From a gamma proteobacterium symbiont of Ctena orbiculata (lineage in GTDB: Bacteria > Pseudomonadota > Gammaproteobacteria > Chromatiales > Chromatiaceae), in the NCBI GenBank assembly GCA_003058495.1, contig QBVC01000023.1, positions 62,001 through 126,000 on the forward strand: 64,000 nt of DNA, in the 5' to 3' direction. Made by a program: the position numbers and the translations under genes. This document shows, in pieces, positions 27,435 through 36,465 of this stretch (position 1 is the stretch's first letter; each line of letters starts with the position of its first letter). Below the pieces are notes generated by a model. The model saw only the letters and a program-made list of their open reading frames with translations, was not told where the DNA came from and did not search any database.

Positions 27435-29456
27435 TTAACGGTTTTCCGGTTTTATGTCGTGTTTCTGCATCTTGCGATAGAGCGTGTTTCTGCTCATGTC
27501 GAGGGTCTCGGCGGTGCGTGAAATATTCCAGTTGTTGGTCTTCAGCGCATTGAGTATAACCGTGTGTTCCGCGGATCTGAGCGGATTATCCGAGACCGGT
27601 TCGGGGGGAGGAAACTCCTCGATTTTTGCCGTCGATGGCTGTGCATCCTGAGGATAGGCAGTGGCGGGCTTGCGACCGCGCTCGACCAGGGTGGGCAGGT
27701 TGATATGGGAGATATCGATCACATCCCCGTCGCACAAGGCGACTGCGGTGCGTACTACGTTGCGCAGTTGACGCAGGTTGCCCGGCCAGGGGTACTTGAG
27801 CAGTTGCGCGATGGCTTCGGGGGTGATCTGCAGTTTCTTCCCGGTATCGTTTTCCGCTTCAAGGACGTTGAGGATGATATTGCGCAGATCCTGGCGCTCC
27901 CTGAGGGGCGGCAGATAGAGGGTGATGCCGTTGAGCCGATAGTAGAGGTCCTCGCGAAAGGTACCCTCGCTGATCAAATGCACCAGGTCGCGATGGGTCG
28001 CGGCGACGATATTGAGATCGACCTTGATCAGCTCCTCGGCGCCGAGGGGAACCACCTCCTCCGTTTCCAGGACACGCAACAGCCTGGACTGCATGTTGAG
28101 GGGCATATCGCCGATTTCATCGAGGAACAGGGTGCCGCCGCTCGATTCGATCAACTTTCCACGCCGGCCTTCGCGCCTGGCCCCGGTAAAGGCGCCATGC
28201 TTGTAGCCGAAGAGTTCGCTCTCGATGAGTGATTCCGGTATCGATGCGCAGTTGAGGGCGACAAAGGGTCTCTCTTTTCGCTTGCTCGCCTTGTGCAGGG
28301 CCTGGGAGAAGAGGTCCTTGCCGGTGCCCGTTTCGCCCTGGAGCAGAATCGGAATGCGCTTGTCCACCACGCGCAAGGCGCGCTTCGCCGCTTCGAGCAT
28401 CTGCGGGTCCTCGCCGGCGAGCTTGTTGAGATTGCAGAGTTCGCCCCGGCACTCATCCGGGGTCCGGGTGGCTGGTTTGATGGTCAGGCCGCGCAGGCGC
28501 ACGGGCTCCTTGTATTTGTAGATGAAGCCGAAAAAGCACGCACCGCTGTCCTGGTGCCGGAAGGGCAGCACTGTGCCCTCATTCGACTTGGAGGCGAACA
28601 GCAGACTGTCAAGGTCGTTGCCCACGAGTTCCGACAGCTCCATGCCAATCAGCTTGCTGCGGTCCTGTATACCCAGCAGTTGCAGCGCCACGACATTGGC
28701 GGCAAGAACCCGGTTATCCTCGCCGAGCGCCAGCATCGCCTCATTGGGCAGCGCGACGCATTCGACGCGGCTGTGGAAGCGCAGTATCCGTTGATTGCGG
28801 AATTCACGCAGAAAGTAACGGCCCTCCATGAGGCGGGCATAGCTCATCACCAACGCGCGGGTATGGATCTGTGAGGCGCGGGAGTCTTCCGTGCCGCAAC
28901 AGGAGGCGTCCAGCACGGTGAGCAGATTGCCGTGGGGGTCGAGGATCGGCGCGGCGGAACAGGAGAGATCGATGTTCTGTCTGAGGAAGTGCTCATCCCT
29001 GTGCACGGTGACCGGCCGCATCTCCGATATGCAGGTGCCAATGCCGTTGGTGCCGGCATGCTCTTCACCCCAGTCGGCGCCCTGCCACAATCCCGCTTGT
29101 TTGAACTCGTTGGCCAGGTTTTCCTCGACCTGATGGTTGAGAATGAGACCCTTGTTGTCGGTCAATATCACCGCGTAACCGCTGCCGGAAAGCGCCGATG
29201 CCAGATTGGCCAGCTCCGGTTGAGACAGATGGATGAAGGGCTCGTAGCGGGATCTGAGCTCGTGCAGGGATTGAGGTTCGAGAACATTGGGACTGCGCGG
29301 CTTGAACGGGTCCAGCTGCTCCCCGCTGAGACAACGCTGCCAGGACCTGATTATCTCGCGCTCTATGCCTAGTTCCTCAGCATCATCACTCAACGCAGCC
29401 ACCGAGGTGATGCGTTGCGCATGCTGCTTAAGTTTCTGATTCTGGGTCATCTCCAC
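27435..29456 (-). CDS. AcoR-type sigma-54-dependent transcriptional activator
   Basis: 673 residues. The order is an N-terminal GAF-type sensor region (about residues 60-220, DKGLILN and GTNGIGTCISEMRPVTVHRDEHF), a PAS-like segment (240-330), the AAA+ domain (about 350-590, Walker A GETGTGKD, the sigma-54 contact loop GAFTGAR, Walker B GGTLFLDEIGD) and a C-terminal Fis-type helix-turn-helix (NWNISRTAETLDMSRNTLYRKM). AcoR-like proteins activate acetoin or alcohol catabolic genes from sigma-54 promoters. The PQQ dehydrogenase (promoter at 31684) and porin (24177) are plausible targets. It is transcribed convergently with the ABC operon. Confidence 0.92.
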   Translation of the reverse strand: MEMTQNQKLKQHAQRITSVAALSDDAEELGIEREIIRSWQRCLSGEQLDPFKPRSPNVLEPQSLHELRSRYEPFIHLSQPELANLASALSGSGYAVILTDNKGLILNHQVEENLANEFKQAGLWQGADWGEEHAGTNGIGTCISEMRPVTVHRDEHFLRQNIDLSCSAAPILDPHGNLLTVLDASCCGTEDSRASQIHTRALVMSYARLMEGRYFLREFRNQRILRFHSRVECVALPNEAMLALGEDNRVLAANVVALQLLGIQDRSKLIGMELSELVGNDLDSLLFASKSNEGTVLPFRHQDSGACFFGFIYKYKEPVRLRGLTIKPATRTPDECRGELCNLNKLAGEDPQMLEAAKRALRVVDKRIPILLQGETGTGKDLFSQALHKASKRKERPFVALNCASIPESLIESELFGYKHGAFTGARREGRRGKLIESSGGTLFLDEIGDMPLNMQSRLLRVLETEEVVPLGAEELIKVDLNIVAATHRDLVHLISEGTFREDLYYRLNGITLYLPPLRERQDLRNIILNVLEAENDTGKKLQITPEAIAQLLKYPWPGNLRQLRNVVRTAVALCDGDVIDISHINLPTLVERGRKPATAYPQDAQPSTAKIEEFPPPEPVSDNPLRSAEHTVILNALKTNNWNISRTAETLDMSRNTLYRKMQKHDIKPENR

Positions 29457-30197
29457 TCCATCCAGTCTACTTGCAGTTGAACTGCTTTATTATCGTTATT
29501 TTTATAGTTATCCAACCATACACTTTAGACCCTGCCTTGCTATTTTTACATGCCAACTGTTCAAATTCGATACAGTCGACTGTTCAAAATTTGCATAACC
29601 GAGCGTATCTCTATACCTGCTCATCGGCCCGGCACGGCTGTTTTTTTATTTCAAAAGACCTACTTAAACAGCAAATCTCGCGTTTTGGTGGATCTCAAAA
29701 ATACCTCTATTTTCAAATAGATATTTTCTCCTCCTCGCTTCCGGATGCCAGTTGCGGGCAGCGGTCTGGTACGCTGGGGCGTCGGCGTCTGACGAATCTG
29801 CTCAAGGATCACCTGATGGTCACCAAGCGCGTCGGCCGCCAGCGTTAACCCGATAACATCAATATCTGTACCAACATGGTGGCGCGCTTCTTGCCAGAGT
29901 AACGAAAACAATCATCTTCGGCGGCAGGTTCGGGACCTGAAACAGGGCATCCGTTACTGCTACGTCAGCTACGAGGTGGTTGGGATATGGGTGATTTGTA
30001 CAAGGTTGCATGGGTGGATAGATGTTAATGGTTTCTCTGCATTTGGCTATCGCGGTGGCAGCAGTCGGGGCAGAGGCAGATGCGACGATACCGCCGCCAC
30101 CCGCAACCAGGGCAATCCCGGGAGCAGGCGTATTTAGATGTACGGGATCCGCTTGGATCAGAGGATGTTTGACAGTCAGGGAGTGGAGAGCGTTAGC
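29457..30197. other. 741-bp region between activator and FAD oxidoreductase
   Basis: No gene is supported. The open frames (for example 29471-29848) have no ribosome site or family feature. The part near 29760-29930 has coding-like GC bias in short pieces and may be gene debris. A direct repeat (29556-29588) is described separately. Confidence 0.5.
29556..29588. promoter_or_regulatory. Direct repeat upstream of the AcoR-type gene
   Basis: Two perfect 10-bp copies of actgttcaaa at 29556-29565 and 29579-29588, centre spacing 23 bp, about 100 bp upstream of the activator ATG. It is a candidate operator, for autoregulation or for another regulator; there is no direct evidence. Confidence 0.35.
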
Positions 30198-31487
30198 ATG
30201 CAGCATGTGATTATCGGCGCGGGTCCGGCGGGTGTGGTTGCGGCCGAATCAATTCGTAAATTCGACAAATCCAGTACTGTCACCCTGGTCAGCAATGAAG
30301 CCGAGAGACCCTATTCGCGCTTGGCCATACCCCGCTTGCTGCAGGGAAAGATCGCCGAAAAGGACACCTACCTCCGGTGCGGGAAGGGCTATTTCGCCGC
30401 CCACTCCATCGATGTGCGCAAGGGCAGCGTGGTCAAGGTCGATACCCATGCCGATGCGATCGATCTAGCGGACGGTACACGTCTGGAATACGACCGTCTG
30501 CTGATCGCCACCGGCAGCCGGCCCAACAAGCCGTCAATCCCCGGCGCCGAGCTGCCCGGGGTGTTGAACTGTTGGACGCTGAACGATGCGAGAGAGATTG
30601 TCTGCCACCTGGGGGTAAACAGTCGCCTGATCGTGGTAGGCGGCGGATTTATCGGCCTGGTCATTCTCGATGCCCTTGCGCGTACCGGTGCACGCCTCGA
30701 TTTGATCGAGAGGGGAGAGCGCTTGCTCCCGCAGTTGATGAATGATGTATCGAGCCGGCTCATTAAATCCTGGTGCGAGGCGAAAGGCATAGCGGTCAGA
30801 ACCTGTGTCGACCTGCGGGCGATTGAGGCGAGCAAGAGGACAAAAAAGAGTGCTGCAGCGGATTCCAGGCAGCTCCATGTGTCGTTGGACAACGGTGATT
30901 CACTTGATGCCGACATGGTGATTTTCGCAACCGGCACAAAAATGAATACAAGATTTCTCCAGGGATCAGAAATCGCCTACGACCAGGGTGTCCTGGTGGA
31001 TGAGCGCCTCAACACAACCAAGCCGAATGTCTATGCCGCCGGTGATGTCTGTCAGGGGCTAGGCTTCTCCACCGGTGGACGCAGAGTGCAGGCGGTGCAG
31101 CTTACCGCCAGTGAACACGGCCGTATCGCCGCGGCCAACATGTGCGGTCTGAAGGCCAGCTATGCCGGGAGTATCAATATGAATGTGCTTGACACCATGG
31201 GATTGATCTCCAGCTCTTTTGGCCTCTGGAACGGCATAGCAGCGGGGGAGAGCGCCAGCCACGCCTCCACCAGCGAATACAGCTACCTCAATCTTCAATT
31301 TGATGACGATCGCCTGATCGGGGCATCCAATATCGGCAACGCCGAACATCTGCAGCTGCTGCCCCGGCTGATCCATTCACGAATCCCGCTCAAGGCGTGG
31401 AAAAAAAGGCTCATGGATGATCCGCGCCGTATAGGTGAAGCCTATCGTGCGCTTTCACAGGGCGGTTCTCAGGCACAGGGAACCTGA
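30198..31487 (+). CDS. FAD-dependent NAD(P)/disulfide oxidoreductase
   Basis: 429 residues of the Pyr_redox_2 family. The FAD site is IIGAGPAGVVAAESIR at the start, the NAD(P)-type site is LIVVGGGFIGLVILDAL, and the second FAD motif is PNVYAAGDVCQ. No CxxC redox pair is seen, so it is closer to NADH-dependent rubredoxin or ferredoxin reductases and nitrite-reductase-type flavoproteins. The ATG at 30198 is preceded by GGAGAG. Its place upstream of the PQQ dehydrogenase suggests an electron-transfer or pathway role that is not established. The 3' region (31488-31780) carries the next promoter. Confidence 0.85.
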   Translation: MQHVIIGAGPAGVVAAESIRKFDKSSTVTLVSNEAERPYSRLAIPRLLQGKIAEKDTYLRCGKGYFAAHSIDVRKGSVVKVDTHADAIDLADGTRLEYDRLLIATGSRPNKPSIPGAELPGVLNCWTLNDAREIVCHLGVNSRLIVVGGGFIGLVILDALARTGARLDLIERGERLLPQLMNDVSSRLIKSWCEAKGIAVRTCVDLRAIEASKRTKKSAAADSRQLHVSLDNGDSLDADMVIFATGTKMNTRFLQGSEIAYDQGVLVDERLNTTKPNVYAAGDVCQGLGFSTGGRRVQAVQLTASEHGRIAAANMCGLKASYAGSINMNVLDTMGLISSSFGLWNGIAAGESASHASTSEYSYLNLQFDDDRLIGASNIGNAEHLQLLPRLIHSRIPLKAWKKRLMDDPRRIGEAYRALSQGGSQAQGT

Positions 31488-31502
31488 CGCCTCGCGGCAG
31501 CG

Positions 31503-31528
31503 AACAGGTTCTGTGCGCGCAACCTGTT
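31503..31528. promoter_or_regulatory. Inverted repeat upstream of the PQQ dehydrogenase promoter
   Basis: aacaggtt-N10-aacctgtt, a perfect 8-bp inverted repeat with a 10-nt spacer, about 155 bp upstream of the -24 box. It has the same arm and spacer lengths as the one before the porin promoter but a different sequence. It is either an activator site or a weak terminator of the oxidoreductase gene. Confidence 0.4.
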
Positions 31529-31683
31529 GGCAGATGTGTTGAGTCTTGAATCACTGTCTCAAAATCATTACAGCGAATAGAGGGTGTGCACTGGCCTGCC
31601 AATTTTCTCCCCCGCATCGATGACGGTTAAGTTTTTCAAATAAAAATAAGCGCTTACCCCTGCGCATGAGACAAGTGTCACGT

Positions 31684-31700
31684 TTGGCCTGGATTTTGCT
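31684..31700 (+). promoter_or_regulatory. Sigma-54 promoter of the PQQ dehydrogenase gene
   Basis: TTGGCctggattTTGCT fits the -24/-12 consensus, GG and GC 12 bp apart. It is 80 bp before the ATG at 31781. A sigma-54 activator gene lies 2.2 kb upstream. Confidence 0.82.
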
Positions 31701-31780
31701 GAAACGTGAGACGAGGAATGGGACTTATCCAACAATCTGTCACGGGAACAGAACAATCCATTAAACCGGGAGGAGAAGAG

Positions 31781-33550
31781 ATGATGATTTCCCCGCATCG
31801 AACAAAGAGTTTACGCAAAGCGCTTGCGGTTGCAGGCCTCAGTGCTGCAGTGGCATTTGCCGGGACGGCCAATGCACGCACCACGCAGGCTGAGATAGAC
31901 GGCGATGCCGCCAGCACCGGCGATGTATTGAGCTGGGGCATGGGCCAACAGGGGCAACGCTACAGCCCGCTGAAGAAGATCAATACAGGAAATGTAAAGA
32001 AGCTGGTGCCTGCCTGGAGTTTCTCCTTCGGCGGAGAGAAGCAGCGCGGACAGGAGGCGCAGCCGGTCGTCAAGGATGGAAAGATGTTCGTTACCGCCTC
32101 CTACTCGCGGCTCTATGCGATCGATACCGAGACAGGTCAGGAGCTGTGGCAATACGACCACCGCCTGCCTGACGGCATCCTGCCCTGCTGCGACGTGGTC
32201 AACCGCGGCGCCGCGCTGTATGACGACCTGGTGATATTCGGTACCCTGGATGCCCGCATCGTCGCTCTCCATCAGGATACGGGAAAGGTCGCGTGGCGCG
32301 CGAAGATCGACGACTATAAGGCCGGCTACTCTTTCACCGCGGCCCCGCTGATCGTCAAGGACATGGTGATCACCGGCGTCTCCGGCGGTGAATTCGGCGT
32401 CATCGGGCGGGTCGAGGCGCGTGATGCAAAGACCGGTAAGCTGCGCTGGATCCGTCCATCAGTCGAAGGGCACATGGGTTACATCTGGAAAGGTGACAAG
32501 AAGATGGAGAACGGTGTCACCGGAAAGACCAACGCCAGCTGGCCCGGCGATATGTGGAAGACCGGCGGCGCCGCTACCTGGCAGGGCGGTACCTATGACC
32601 ATGAAACCGACCTGATCTTCTACGGTACCGGCAACCCGGCACCCTGGAATGCCCACCTGAGGCCGGGTGACAATCTCTATTCCACCTCGACCCTGGCCAT
32701 CGATCCCGATAGCGGAAAGATCGCCTGGCACTACCAATACACACCCAATGACGGCTGGGACTACGACGGCGTCAATGAGCTGGTCTCGTACAATCAGGGT
32801 GGCGAGAAGCTGGCCGGCCATGCCGACCGCAACGGCTTTTTCTATGTCCTCGACCGTACCAATGGCAAGTTGAAGAACGCCTTTCCCTTCGTCAACAAGA
32901 TCGATTGGGCCAAGGGCGTGGATCTCAAGACCGGGCGCCCCCTGGAGACGGGAGTACGTCCGGGCGATCCCGCCAAGAGCAAGGATGGCAAGAAGGGCGA
33001 AGTGATATTTGTCGCCCCCTCGTTTCTTGGCGCCAAGAACTGGATGCCGATGGCCTACAGCCCCGATACCGAGCTCTTCTATGTGCCGGCCAACGAGTGG
33101 GGCATGGATCTCTGGAACGAGCCGATCACCTACAAGAAGGGTGCGGCCTACCTGGGTGCCGGATTCACCATCAAACCGCTCAATGACGACTACATCGGCG
33201 CCCTGCGTGCGGTCGATCCGAAGAGCGGAAAGATTGTATGGGAATACAAGAACAATGCACCGCTCTGGGGTGGTGTGATGACCACCGCCGGCGGCCTGGT
33301 GTTTACCGGAACGCCGGAAGGCTATCTCAAGGCGTTTGATGCCAAGTCGGGGAAAGAGTTGTGGAAATTCCAGACCGGCTCAGGCGTGGTCGGCTGCCCG
33401 ATTACCTGGGAACAGGATGGCGAGCAGTATATCGCCGTACCTTCCGGCTGGGGCGGTGCGGTACCGCTCTGGGGCGGCGATGTGGCGAAGAAGGTCAAGT
33501 ACCTGAACCAGGGTGGATCGCTCTGGGTCTTCAAGCTGTCTGACGTCTGA
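31781..33550 (+). CDS. PQQ-dependent methanol/ethanol dehydrogenase, lanthanide type
   Basis: 589 residues, periplasmic. The signal peptide ends near TANA (residue 32). The eight-bladed propeller shows repeated W-docking motifs ([30 protein letters not shown]) and the adjacent-cysteine disulfide C136-C137 in ILPCCDVV. The catalytic Asp is D327, and a second Asp two residues on (D329, GWDYDG) is the mark of lanthanide-dependent enzymes (XoxF, ExaF/PedH). E204 and N285 fit the other metal ligands. It oxidises primary alcohols and passes electrons to cytochrome c; the PedF-like cytochrome follows. The start is ATG 31781, after AGGAGAAG. The promoter is sigma-54-dependent. Substrate (methanol or ethanol) cannot be told from sequence alone. 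Confidence 0.93.
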   Translation: MMISPHRTKSLRKALAVAGLSAAVAFAGTANARTTQAEIDGDAASTGDVLSWGMGQQGQRYSPLKKINTGNVKKLVPAWSFSFGGEKQRGQEAQPVVKDGKMFVTASYSRLYAIDTETGQELWQYDHRLPDGILPCCDVVNRGAALYDDLVIFGTLDARIVALHQDTGKVAWRAKIDDYKAGYSFTAAPLIVKDMVITGVSGGEFGVIGRVEARDAKTGKLRWIRPSVEGHMGYIWKGDKKMENGVTGKTNASWPGDMWKTGGAATWQGGTYDHETDLIFYGTGNPAPWNAHLRPGDNLYSTSTLAIDPDSGKIAWHYQYTPNDGWDYDGVNELVSYNQGGEKLAGHADRNGFFYVLDRTNGKLKNAFPFVNKIDWAKGVDLKTGRPLETGVRPGDPAKSKDGKKGEVIFVAPSFLGAKNWMPMAYSPDTELFYVPANEWGMDLWNEPITYKKGAAYLGAGFTIKPLNDDYIGALRAVDPKSGKIVWEYKNNAPLWGGVMTTAGGLVFTGTPEGYLKAFDAKSGKELWKFQTGSGVVGCPITWEQDGEQYIAVPSGWGGAVPLWGGDVAKKVKYLNQGGSLWVFKLSDV

Positions 33551-33733
33551 GCGATGGCAGGCAGGGTCGGTTTTGCATGCGACAACCGGCCCTGTCCCGC
33601 AGCAGGCAGGCCAGTCACACCGGCAATCGAAGTCGGCACAGATAGATAAATTGCGCATAGCGGAATTGGCGGATGGCTGTCAGCCATGACGGTCATCCGC
33701 GATTTCCTGATTGATTACCTGGAGTAACTCCAC

Positions 33734-34162
33734 ATGCAAATCTCAACATCAATTAAAGTCGGACTGGGCATTCTGCTTTCGACTATTATTGCTGGTAAGG
33801 CTGTAGCACACGGTGATGTGTCGCCTCAGGCCGTCGACACGAAGCATCTGCCGCAGCTGGGTGAGGAATGGCTCGAGGTCAATCCATACAGAGACAACAC
33901 GGATGCCGTAAAGACCGGTGCGTCCGCCTATAACCAGAACTGCGCCCGCTGCCATGGCCTGGGGGCGGTCTCGGGTGGTATCGCCCCCGACCTGCGCCTG
34001 CTGCCCCCCGAAGACGAGGGTGATGAGTGGTTTATCTATCGTGCCCGTAACGGCGCTGTTCGTAACGGAATCACCTATATGCCGAAGTTTGAGGGCATTC
34101 TTTCACAGGAGGCCCTCTGGTCGATCAGGGCCTGGCTGGTGACGCTGCCGGTGGAAGAGTAG
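33734..34162 (+). CDS. pedF: Cytochrome c-550, PedF-like
   Basis: 142 residues, exported (signal peptide ends near KAVA, residue 24). One c-type heme motif, CARCH, in NQNCARCHGLGA; the axial Met is probably in TYMPKFEG. The sequence after the signal begins HGDVSPQAVDT, as in PedF cytochromes that accept electrons from PQQ alcohol dehydrogenases. It is 183 bp behind the dehydrogenase gene and 27 bp before the binding-protein gene, so it is part of the same operon. Confidence 0.9.
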   Translation: MQISTSIKVGLGILLSTIIAGKAVAHGDVSPQAVDTKHLPQLGEEWLEVNPYRDNTDAVKTGASAYNQNCARCHGLGAVSGGIAPDLRLLPPEDEGDEWFIYRARNGAVRNGITYMPKFEGILSQEALWSIRAWLVTLPVEE

Positions 34163-34189
34163 CCATTAATCCAAACATGAGAGAGAGAT

Positions 34190-35101
34190 ATGTATAGAAT
34201 CAAAGAACTGTTAATCTTTGCAGCTGCAATTGCCTCTCTTATGCTGCAGAGTCCGGCAACCGCCGACGAGGAACCAAGCGCATTGGACCGGATCCGTGAA
34301 CGCGGCGTGCTCGAGGTTGCGGTCTATAACGATTTCCCCCCTTTCTCCTTTCGCGACGAGAGAGGCAGGATAGTCGGCATCGATGCGGATATCGCCCGCG
34401 CGCTTGCGAAAAGCCTGGGTGTATCGGCAGCGATCAGGGCGGTGGGCGCCGATGAGTCGATGGAGGACGATCTGCGCAACAACGTCTGGAAAGGCCACTA
34501 TCTGGGCGGCGGTGTTGCCGATCTCATGCTGCATGTTCCCTATGACGGCGCTTTCGCCGAAGAGAATGATCGCGTCATCTTCGTTGCCCCCTACTACCGG
34601 GAACAGATCGTGGTCGCGGTGGAGAAGGGAGTCGGGGCCAGCCTCGATCCCCTGGACTATTTCAGTCGCGAGAAGGTGGGTGTGGAGCTGGATACCCTGA
34701 CCGACTTTTATCTCCTCTCCGCCTACAACGGCAAGATTCGCAATCAAGTGGTTCACTTCAGCAACATCGGCAAGGCGGTTGCCGCCATGAAACGGGGCGA
34801 GATCGCCGCCGTCGCCGGACCGCGCAGCGAGATCGAGTTCGCCCTGGGTGATCTGGCGGACAGCTATGCCGTGGGACCGATCCGGATGCCGGGATTGCGC
34901 ACCTCCGGTTGGGATCTCGGCGCCGCGGTGAAAAAAGGCAACAGCGCACTGGCCGAGGAGGTGGAAAAGGCGATGACCCAGCTGCGCCAGCAAAGCTCGT
35001 TAAGCAAGATTTTCGCGAACTATCGCTCCAGCTATCAGCTGCCGAGCCAGACCAAGTTGGTGGGGGTCGAATCGAATGGGCGAATCAGTCAGCGCGATTG
35101 A
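34190..35101 (+). CDS. Quinoprotein-dehydrogenase-associated substrate-binding-type protein (MoxJ/XoxJ-like)
   Basis: 303 residues, periplasmic (signal to about residue 25, ending TADEE). It is a family 3 solute-binding fold: LEVAVYNDFPPFSF, then a long central domain with the DADIARALAKSLGVSA and GWDLGAAVKKGN segments. These proteins are encoded next to PQQ dehydrogenases and act in enzyme assembly or activation rather than transport, because no cognate permease accompanies them here. GAGAGAGAT precedes the ATG. The next gene begins inside its last 26 bp. Confidence 0.85.
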   Translation: MYRIKELLIFAAAIASLMLQSPATADEEPSALDRIRERGVLEVAVYNDFPPFSFRDERGRIVGIDADIARALAKSLGVSAAIRAVGADESMEDDLRNNVWKGHYLGGGVADLMLHVPYDGAFAEENDRVIFVAPYYREQIVVAVEKGVGASLDPLDYFSREKVGVELDTLTDFYLLSAYNGKIRNQVVHFSNIGKAVAAMKRGEIAAVAGPRSEIEFALGDLADSYAVGPIRMPGLRTSGWDLGAAVKKGNSALAEEVEKAMTQLRQQSSLSKIFANYRSSYQLPSQTKLVGVESNGRISQRD

Positions 35102-35669
35102 CGATCGGGGTTGTCGCTGCCGGTTCGCGTTGATCCTCCTGGCCGCGTTCGTCCTGGCAGGCGAGGCAAAGGCTGGCGATAGCGTCTATCGCATCATTGC
35201 GCAGGACCGGCAGCAGGAGTCGATCGAACTGGGTGAGCTTCACCTCGCGGACGGCGGCAGTGAACAGCGCTATCGCATAGAATGGGACGAGGCGAAATTT
35301 GATAATCATTTTCTTTCCATGCGGCCATTCAAATGCCTTCCCCACCCGGTACAGCTGATCTGCCATCTTCCCTATCCCTACGAGATCCATCGGCGTATCA
35401 GCGATGGTGACCTGATCGATCTCGAGTATGACATGCTGTTCCTGCACAAGACGCCGCAGGAGTACGGCATCAATGCCTGGAACGGCCTCTACTTTCAATT
35501 CCGGCGCACCGATAACGGCTTTGCGGGCGAACTCAGAGAGACGGATCTCAACGTCCTCCAGGCACCGCCGGAGGATGGCGATCTTCGACCCATCGACGCC
35601 GAGGCGCTGTATGAACCCTCGGACAAACATTGGCTGCGGCGCATTCTGATCGAGAAGGCCGGTTCCTAG
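35076..35669 (+). CDS. Exported protein of the quinoprotein cluster, unknown function
   Basis: 197 residues. After a leader with a hydrophobic helix (FALILLAAFVLAGEAKA) lies a beta-rich domain: SVYRIIAQDRQQESIELGELHL and a segment CLPHPVQLICHLPYPYEIHR that holds two cysteines. A tryptophan cluster (NAWNGLYFQFRRTDNG) follows. It overlaps the binding-protein gene by 26 bp and precedes the SoxYZ-like gene by 10 bp, so it belongs to this operon. No family name can be given. Confidence 0.6.
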   Translation: MGESVSAIDDRGCRCRFALILLAAFVLAGEAKAGDSVYRIIAQDRQQESIELGELHLADGGSEQRYRIEWDEAKFDNHFLSMRPFKCLPHPVQLICHLPYPYEIHRRISDGDLIDLEYDMLFLHKTPQEYGINAWNGLYFQFRRTDNGFAGELRETDLNVLQAPPEDGDLRPIDAEALYEPSDKHWLRRILIEKAGS

Positions 35670-35679
35670 CGAGGCAGGT

Positions 35680-36465
35680 GTGAAACGATTGATCCATCAC
35701 CTGCCGTTAGTGTTGACCCTCAGCTGCACCTCGAATGCGCTGTATGCAGAGCAAGGCCAAGCCGATCCGTTGGATTCGACCATGTGGCAGGATATGCGAC
35801 GTACCCTGCTGGGTGATGCGCCGGTGGTTTTCGATGACAGGATCCGGGTATTGGCCCCTGGCGATGCCGAGGACTCGATGAATGTGCCGGTCCTGGTGGA
35901 TGCATCGGCGCTGGGCGAGGTCACCCGGCTATTGGTGTTCGCGGAGCTCAATCCCATCCACAAGGTGCTCGAGATGGAGCCGCTGAAGGCAAAGCCCCTG
36001 GTGGGCTTTCGCATCAAGGTACAGCAGGCGACGCCGATTCGCGCGGCGGCGCTGACCCCGGACGGCATGTGGCATGTGGCAGGGCGGATTGTCGATGCGG
36101 CGGGAGGCGGGTGCACGGTGCCCAGCCTTGGCAGCGGAAACAGCGACTGGGCAAGCCGCATGGGCGAGGTGATCGGCAGGCTCTGGTCCGGCAAGGGATC
36201 CACCCGCCTGAGGTTGCGTATCATGCATCCCATGGATACCGGCCTGGTACCGGGGATTCCGGCATTCCATATAGACCAGCTCGATTTTCTCGATGCCTCG
36301 GGGGAACGGCTCTCCCGTCTCTTTCTCTATGAACCGGTGGCCGAAAATCCGGTGCTCACCCTCGATCTGCCGCAACGGGACTCGGTGACAGTCCTGGGCG
36401 CGGACAACAACGGCAATCCGATCGAGGCGATAATCAGCAAAGAAATACGGGAGGCGGAGCTATGA
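35680..36465 (+). CDS. Quinoprotein-dehydrogenase-associated SoxYZ-like carrier protein
   Basis: 261 residues with a signal peptide (to about residue 22, ALYAEQ), GTG start. The first half resembles SoxY (MNVPVLVDASALGEVTRLLVFAE with the GGCTVP-type carrier Cys near residue 145, here in AAGGGCTVPSL). The second half resembles SoxZ (KGSTRLRLRIMHPMDTGLV). This fused carrier is known from clusters around PQQ dehydrogenases, the proposed quinoprotein relay system. Its cargo is not established. It overlaps the next gene by ATGA. Confidence 0.88.
   Translation: MKRLIHHLPLVLTLSCTSNALYAEQGQADPLDSTMWQDMRRTLLGDAPVVFDDRIRVLAPGDAEDSMNVPVLVDASALGEVTRLLVFAELNPIHKVLEMEPLKAKPLVGFRIKVQQATPIRAAALTPDGMWHVAGRIVDAAGGGCTVPSLGSGNSDWASRMGEVIGRLWSGKGSTRLRLRIMHPMDTGLVPGIPAFHIDQLDFLDASGERLSRLFLYEPVAENPVLTLDLPQRDSVTVLGADNNGNPIEAIISKEIREAEL

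Noticed and set aside
29471-29848. 125-codon frame after the AcoR-type gene
   Set aside because: No ribosome site, low-complexity aromatic composition and no family feature; possibly debris of a former gene.
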